This document shows positions 61,061 to 64,000 of a stretch of DNA of 64,000 nucleotides, in pieces. Under the pieces are notes generated by a model. It was not told where the DNA came from. It made no database searches and worked only from the letters and a program-made list of their open reading frames with translations. Numbering within the stretch: position 1 is the stretch's first letter; the number at the start of each line of letters is the position of its first letter. The DNA is taken from contig JAFEAE010000017.1 in NCBI GenBank assembly GCA_018266575.1, positions 248,001 through 312,000 on the forward strand. Reading direction: 5' to 3'. A program made the translations under genes and the position numbers. This DNA is from Bacteroidota bacterium. GTDB lineage: Bacteria; Bacteroidota; Bacteroidia; Chitinophagales; Chitinophagaceae.

Positions 61061-61231
61061 TTTTTGCTTCGCCAAAAAAGAAACAAAAATGGCGCCCAAA
61101 AACCTCGCCTGCCGGACGGGCAGGGATGTACAGCCCGTTTTCGGGAGGAGCTTAGATTAAGCTTTCGTACTACTGTGGTGAAAAGTATTTATTCGCTGAT
61201 CACTTCATAACCGGCAAGAAATATTTTAAAA
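61061..61231. repeat. Dispersed repeat, copy 2
   Basis: Shares GCTTCGCCAAAAAAGAAAC, GATTAAGCTTTCGTACTA, GTGGTGAA and GCAAGAAATATTTTAAA with copy 1 (54962-55076), with about 55 extra bases that hold a CCTGCC/GGCAGG palindrome. Confidence 0.6.
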
Positions 61232-61279
61232 TAGTCTATTATCGGTTATACTTTTCCGTTAGTGATCAAAAATAAAAAA

Positions 61280-61299
61280 ACCGCTTAAGAATAAGCGGT
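61280..61299. terminator. Hairpin ACCGCTTA/TAAGCGGT
   Basis: An 8-bp stem (61280-61287 with 61292-61299) and a 4-nt AGAA loop, preceded by an A-run on the + strand, so it would terminate - strand transcription. Confidence 0.6.
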
Positions 61300-61756
61300 A
61301 CATTAAACCTTATCAAATGAATAAAAAAAGTTTAAGGGTAAGCAACTAAAACTATTGCCTGAAAACATAGGTTAACAACAGCCTCCGTAATTCATAGGTA
61401 GGGTTTTTAAGGATTGGGTTCAGGGTTTTTCAAAGGGTACGATCATCATTCATTCACTGATGTAAAGTAACAACAGTATTAAAAAATATAAAATAGCTCC
61501 ACTTGTGATTATGTTGTAAATACGAATGGATAGGATTGTCGCCAAACAGCTACAAATTATACAGGCCAGCTAAACTGACCGTATTTTTACGGAAAGATCA
61601 GGTGTAAATGCTCGTTGGAATTTGAAACAAGGCTTTTATTTTTACTCAACAATATCCAATCATCCTTTCGAAACAAACCAAAGAATCTAAACAATTCTGT
61701 GATAAGCCCCCAAGTAGTATTGCGGGCTTTTTCATTTTCAGGGTTATTATAAATAA

Positions 61757-61788
61757 AAAACTACCGGTAATGTGTAACCGATAGTTTT
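61757..61788 (-). terminator. Terminator of the GH92 gene
   Basis: AAAACTAcCGGT (61757-61768) pairs with ACCGaTAGTTTT (61777-61788), one mismatch, 8-nt loop, about 20 nt after the GH92 stop. On the - strand a T-run follows. Confidence 0.8.
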
Positions 61789-61807
61789 GCTTAAGAATGA
61801 AATTAAA

Positions 61808-64000
61808 TCAATAAACAGATTTCGGACGATCCGCCACTTCTTTGCCATAACTCATGTCTGGTTTGTTTCCCATGAGGAATTTTAAGGTACCGCCTTTCAT
61901 AATATCACTGTGCATGATGTATGTTTTTGTATATGGTTTGCCGTTTAATTCCACCCGCTGAATGTAAATATTATCAGGGCTGTTATTTTCCACCTCAACC
62001 GTAAATATTTTATTCGTCCCGACTTTTACTGTTGCCTTATCAAACAACGGGCTCCCGAAAACATAAGCACCGTTTGCAGGGAACACCGGGTAAAATCCTA
62101 ATGAAGAAAAAATATACCACGCACTCATCTGCCCGCAATCATCATTACCACTCATGCCTTCTTCTGTATTGTCTTTGTACAAGTCTTTCATGATCTCTCT
62201 TGCTTTCTCTGCAGTCTTCCATTGTTGTCCGGCGTAAGGGTATAAATAAATCGTTGCGTGGCTCGGTTCATCCCCATGTGCATATTGCCCGATCAATCCG
62301 GCAATATCCGGTGGTGCATTCGGGTCGGGTTCTGATTTGATGATGAATAATGAATCTAATTTTGTATTGAATTTATCGTCTCCTCCTAAAAGTTTTATTA
62401 AACCTTCCACATCTTCCGGCACAAGCCATAAATATTGCCATGCATTCCCTTCGCTGTAATCGTCGCTGTATGGGCTTGATGATTTTGTAGGAATAAAATT
62501 CGGGTTCCATTTTCCGCTTGCAGATTTGCCACGCATGAAACCCACAGAAGGATCAAAATACAATTGATAATTGTGAAAGCGTTTGTTGAAATATTCATAA
62601 TCATCCATACGCCCTGCTTTTTTTGCCATCAACGCTGCACTCGCACTCGATACTGCATATTCCAGTGCAGATGCAACAGATTCACCGGTGCTGTCGTTCG
62701 GAATATTCAAAAATTGTTTGTCGTACTTCAATCCGCGTTCATTCAAATTCATTGAATTTTTTATCGCTTCAAATGCAAGCGAAGTATCGTATCCTTTAAA
62801 ACCTTTGATATATGCTTCCGCCAAAACCTGCACACTGCTTAAGCCGGGCATTGTATTGGTTTCGCAACCCATCAAATGCCATATCGGTAATTTTTTTTGT
62901 TGTTTGTAGATAGCAAGAAAAGATTGCATGAAGTCATTTACCTTTTCCTGCTGAATGATCGTGCACAACGGATTTAATGCACGATATGTGTCCCAGAGAG
63001 AGAAAACAGAGTAATTGTTGAACGGTGCATGATGATATATTTTTTTATCTGTACCAAGATAATCCCCGTTTGCATCATTATATAAAGCAGGGTCGATCAT
63101 TGTGTGATATAATGCCGTATAAAATATTTTTTTGTCAACGGCATTTTTTGTCTGAATTTGAATTTTTGATAATTCACCATTCCATCTCTTGTCTGCCTTT
63201 TTTGCAACCTCATCAAAATTCCATCCGGGGATTTCCACGTTAATATTTGATAATGCATTATCCGAACTCACAGGAGAAATGCCGACCTTCAGATCAATAT
63301 CACCGCTGAAATTTTTAAAACTCACTAACCCTTTAATGTTGTTGCTCTTCCCGTTTTTCCCATTTAGTAATGTGTTATCATCATACACCTTAAAATCAAC
63401 AACAGGTTTCGAAAATTTTATCGCGAAATATAACCGCTGATCGTTTGCCCAACCTTGCGAGTAACGATACCCTTTTATTGTTGTCGGATCAACAAGTTCG
63501 ATGTATGTATTTGTTGCACTATCGCTGATCGCCGTTTTGAGATTGATAATGATATGTGCATTACTGTTAGTAGGGAAATGATAACGATGATAAGCAACGC
63601 GGTCGGAAGCTGTTAGTTTTACATCAACCCCGTTATCTAATTTCACAGTGTAAAAACCTGGTTTCACTTTTTCATTCGCATGCGAGAACCGTGAACCATA
63701 TCCAGACAACGGGTTCTCCGGCGTGCCCTCTGAAGTTTTTACAGTGCCGGTATAGGGCATGATCAATACATCGCCCAAATCACCAATCCCTGTTCCGCTC
63801 AAATGGATTTGCGAGAAACCAATGATCACACTATCTGAATAATGATAACCAGAACACCAGTCCCATCCTTTAAAAATATTATTAGGGCCAACCTGCACCG
63901 CGCCAAACGGAACGCTTGCTCCGACAAACACATGCCCGTGGCCACCGGAGCCGATTGTAGGATCAACAAAAGAAGTGAGCTCCTGTGCTTTGATATTTGC
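61808..64000 (-). CDS. GH92 alpha-mannosidase, 5' end outside the window
   Basis: The frame is open to base 64000, so the start lies beyond the window; the first visible residues ANIKAQELTSFVDPTIGSGG are the end of a signal peptide followed by the GH92 N-terminus. Family hallmarks include PTIGSGGHGHVFVGASVPFG, FSQIHLSGTGIGDLGDVL, and the C-terminal SGNDDCGQMSAWYIFSSLGFYPVFPANG. GH92 enzymes are calcium-dependent exo-alpha-mannosidases acting on host or fungal mannans and N-glycans. At least 730 residues are visible, near full length. A terminator lies just downstream. Confidence 0.93.
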   Translation of the reverse strand, partial: ANIKAQELTSFVDPTIGSGGHGHVFVGASVPFGAVQVGPNNIFKGWDWCSGYHYSDSVIIGFSQIHLSGTGIGDLGDVLIMPYTGTVKTSEGTPENPLSGYGSRFSHANEKVKPGFYTVKLDNGVDVKLTASDRVAYHRYHFPTNSNAHIIINLKTAISDSATNTYIELVDPTTIKGYRYSQGWANDQRLYFAIKFSKPVVDFKVYDDNTLLNGKNGKSNNIKGLVSFKNFSGDIDLKVGISPVSSDNALSNINVEIPGWNFDEVAKKADKRWNGELSKIQIQTKNAVDKKIFYTALYHTMIDPALYNDANGDYLGTDKKIYHHAPFNNYSVFSLWDTYRALNPLCTIIQQEKVNDFMQSFLAIYKQQKKLPIWHLMGCETNTMPGLSSVQVLAEAYIKGFKGYDTSLAFEAIKNSMNLNERGLKYDKQFLNIPNDSTGESVASALEYAVSSASAALMAKKAGRMDDYEYFNKRFHNYQLYFDPSVGFMRGKSASGKWNPNFIPTKSSSPYSDDYSEGNAWQYLWLVPEDVEGLIKLLGGDDKFNTKLDSLFIIKSEPDPNAPPDIAGLIGQYAHGDEPSHATIYLYPYAGQQWKTAEKAREIMKDLYKDNTEEGMSGNDDCGQMSAWYIFSSLGFYPVFPANGAYVFGSPLFDKATVKVGTNKIFTVEVENNSPDNIYIQRVELNGKPYTKTYIMHSDIMKGGTLKFLMGNKPDMSYGKEVADRPKSVY

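Larger units (their letters stand above)
60994..61807. other. 814-bp gap with repeats and hairpins, no gene seen
   Basis: It holds copy 2 of the dispersed repeat (61061-61231), a hairpin at 61280-61299, a terminator-like hairpin AAGCCC/GGGCTT at 61704-61729 and the GH92 terminator at 61757-61788. A 10-codon frame MNKKSLRVSN starting at 61319 lies downstream of the 61280 hairpin; its role is uncertain. Confidence 0.45.

Noticed and set aside
1..64000. tRNA, rRNA, riboswitch, CRISPR, prophage or replication-origin features
   Set aside because: No cloverleaf, conserved rRNA segment, known aptamer core, spacer array or DnaA-box cluster was found by eye; only a computational scan (tRNAscan-SE, Infernal) could exclude short RNAs fully.

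Overview
This 64 kb window comes from a Bacteroidota chromosome, most likely the Chitinophagales/Chitinophagaceae. The evidence is: AT-rich DNA without Shine-Dalgarno sequences, TAnnTTTG-type -7 promoter boxes, a short NuoG, ExbB-ExbD-ExbD-TonB, a GLPGLI protein paired with an outer-membrane beta-barrel, a type IX (Por) secretion C-terminal domain, DUF1080/Gfo-Idh-MocA proteins, and GH92 and GH116 glycosidases. No tRNA, rRNA, CRISPR array, replication origin or complete insertion sequence was seen.

Layout. 1-1.1 kb: 3' part of a TPR protein and a strong terminator. 1.2-18.5 kb: a complete 14-subunit respiratory complex I locus, nuoA to nuoN, all on the + strand. It carries five extra genes around nuoF: an AlkD-like DNA alkylation repair protein, a retropepsin-like aspartic protease and a small membrane protein before nuoF, then an AAA ATPase with a TOPRIM-like partner between nuoF and nuoG. 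18.6-21.1 kb: an ABC-type permease and a glycerate kinase. 21.3-23.8 kb: a large secreted metzincin-type metalloprotease. 24.1-27.2 kb: the exbB-exbD-exbD-tonB energiser operon. 27.3-32.8 kb: mnmE and a Planctomycete-type cytochrome/DUF1549-DUF1553 plus DUF1501 pair. 33-43.8 kb: an accessory region of small lipoproteins, a KilA-N protein, a DUF4874/DUF4832 protein, a BspA-like T9SS cargo protein, a ParE-type toxin-antitoxin pair and several REP-like palindromic repeats. 43.9-51.3 kb: an oxidoreductase, then an outer-membrane beta-barrel, GLPGLI protein, histidine kinase and response regulator that appear to form one regulatory unit. 51.3-64 kb: carbohydrate and peptide breakdown (DUF1080 protein, Gfo/Idh/MocA oxidoreductase, GH116, M20 peptidase, GH92) with small unknown genes.

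How the genes work together. Complex I supplies proton motive force, which ExbB/ExbD/TonB would pass to outer-membrane receptors such as the beta-barrel at 45.2 kb. The kinase/regulator pair at 49-51 kb probably controls the beta-barrel gene and the GLPGLI gene, because their promoters share a gap-free three-site operator. The 51-64 kb genes suit a saprophyte living on plant or fungal glycosides, mannans and peptides.

Most notable observations. (1) A two-gene ATPase/TOPRIM-like cassette, resembling split OLD or PARIS-type defence modules, sits translationally coupled inside the complex I operon. (2) Nearly every long intergenic gap holds arrays of 7-, 8- or 9-nt imperfect repeats, often as inverted arms. 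The sequence differs between gaps but the period is constant within each array. (3) The beta-barrel and GLPGLI promoters are built identically. (4) There are several dispersed palindromic repeats, including a 192-bp element with 21-bp perfect terminal inverted repeats that truncates a small ORF.
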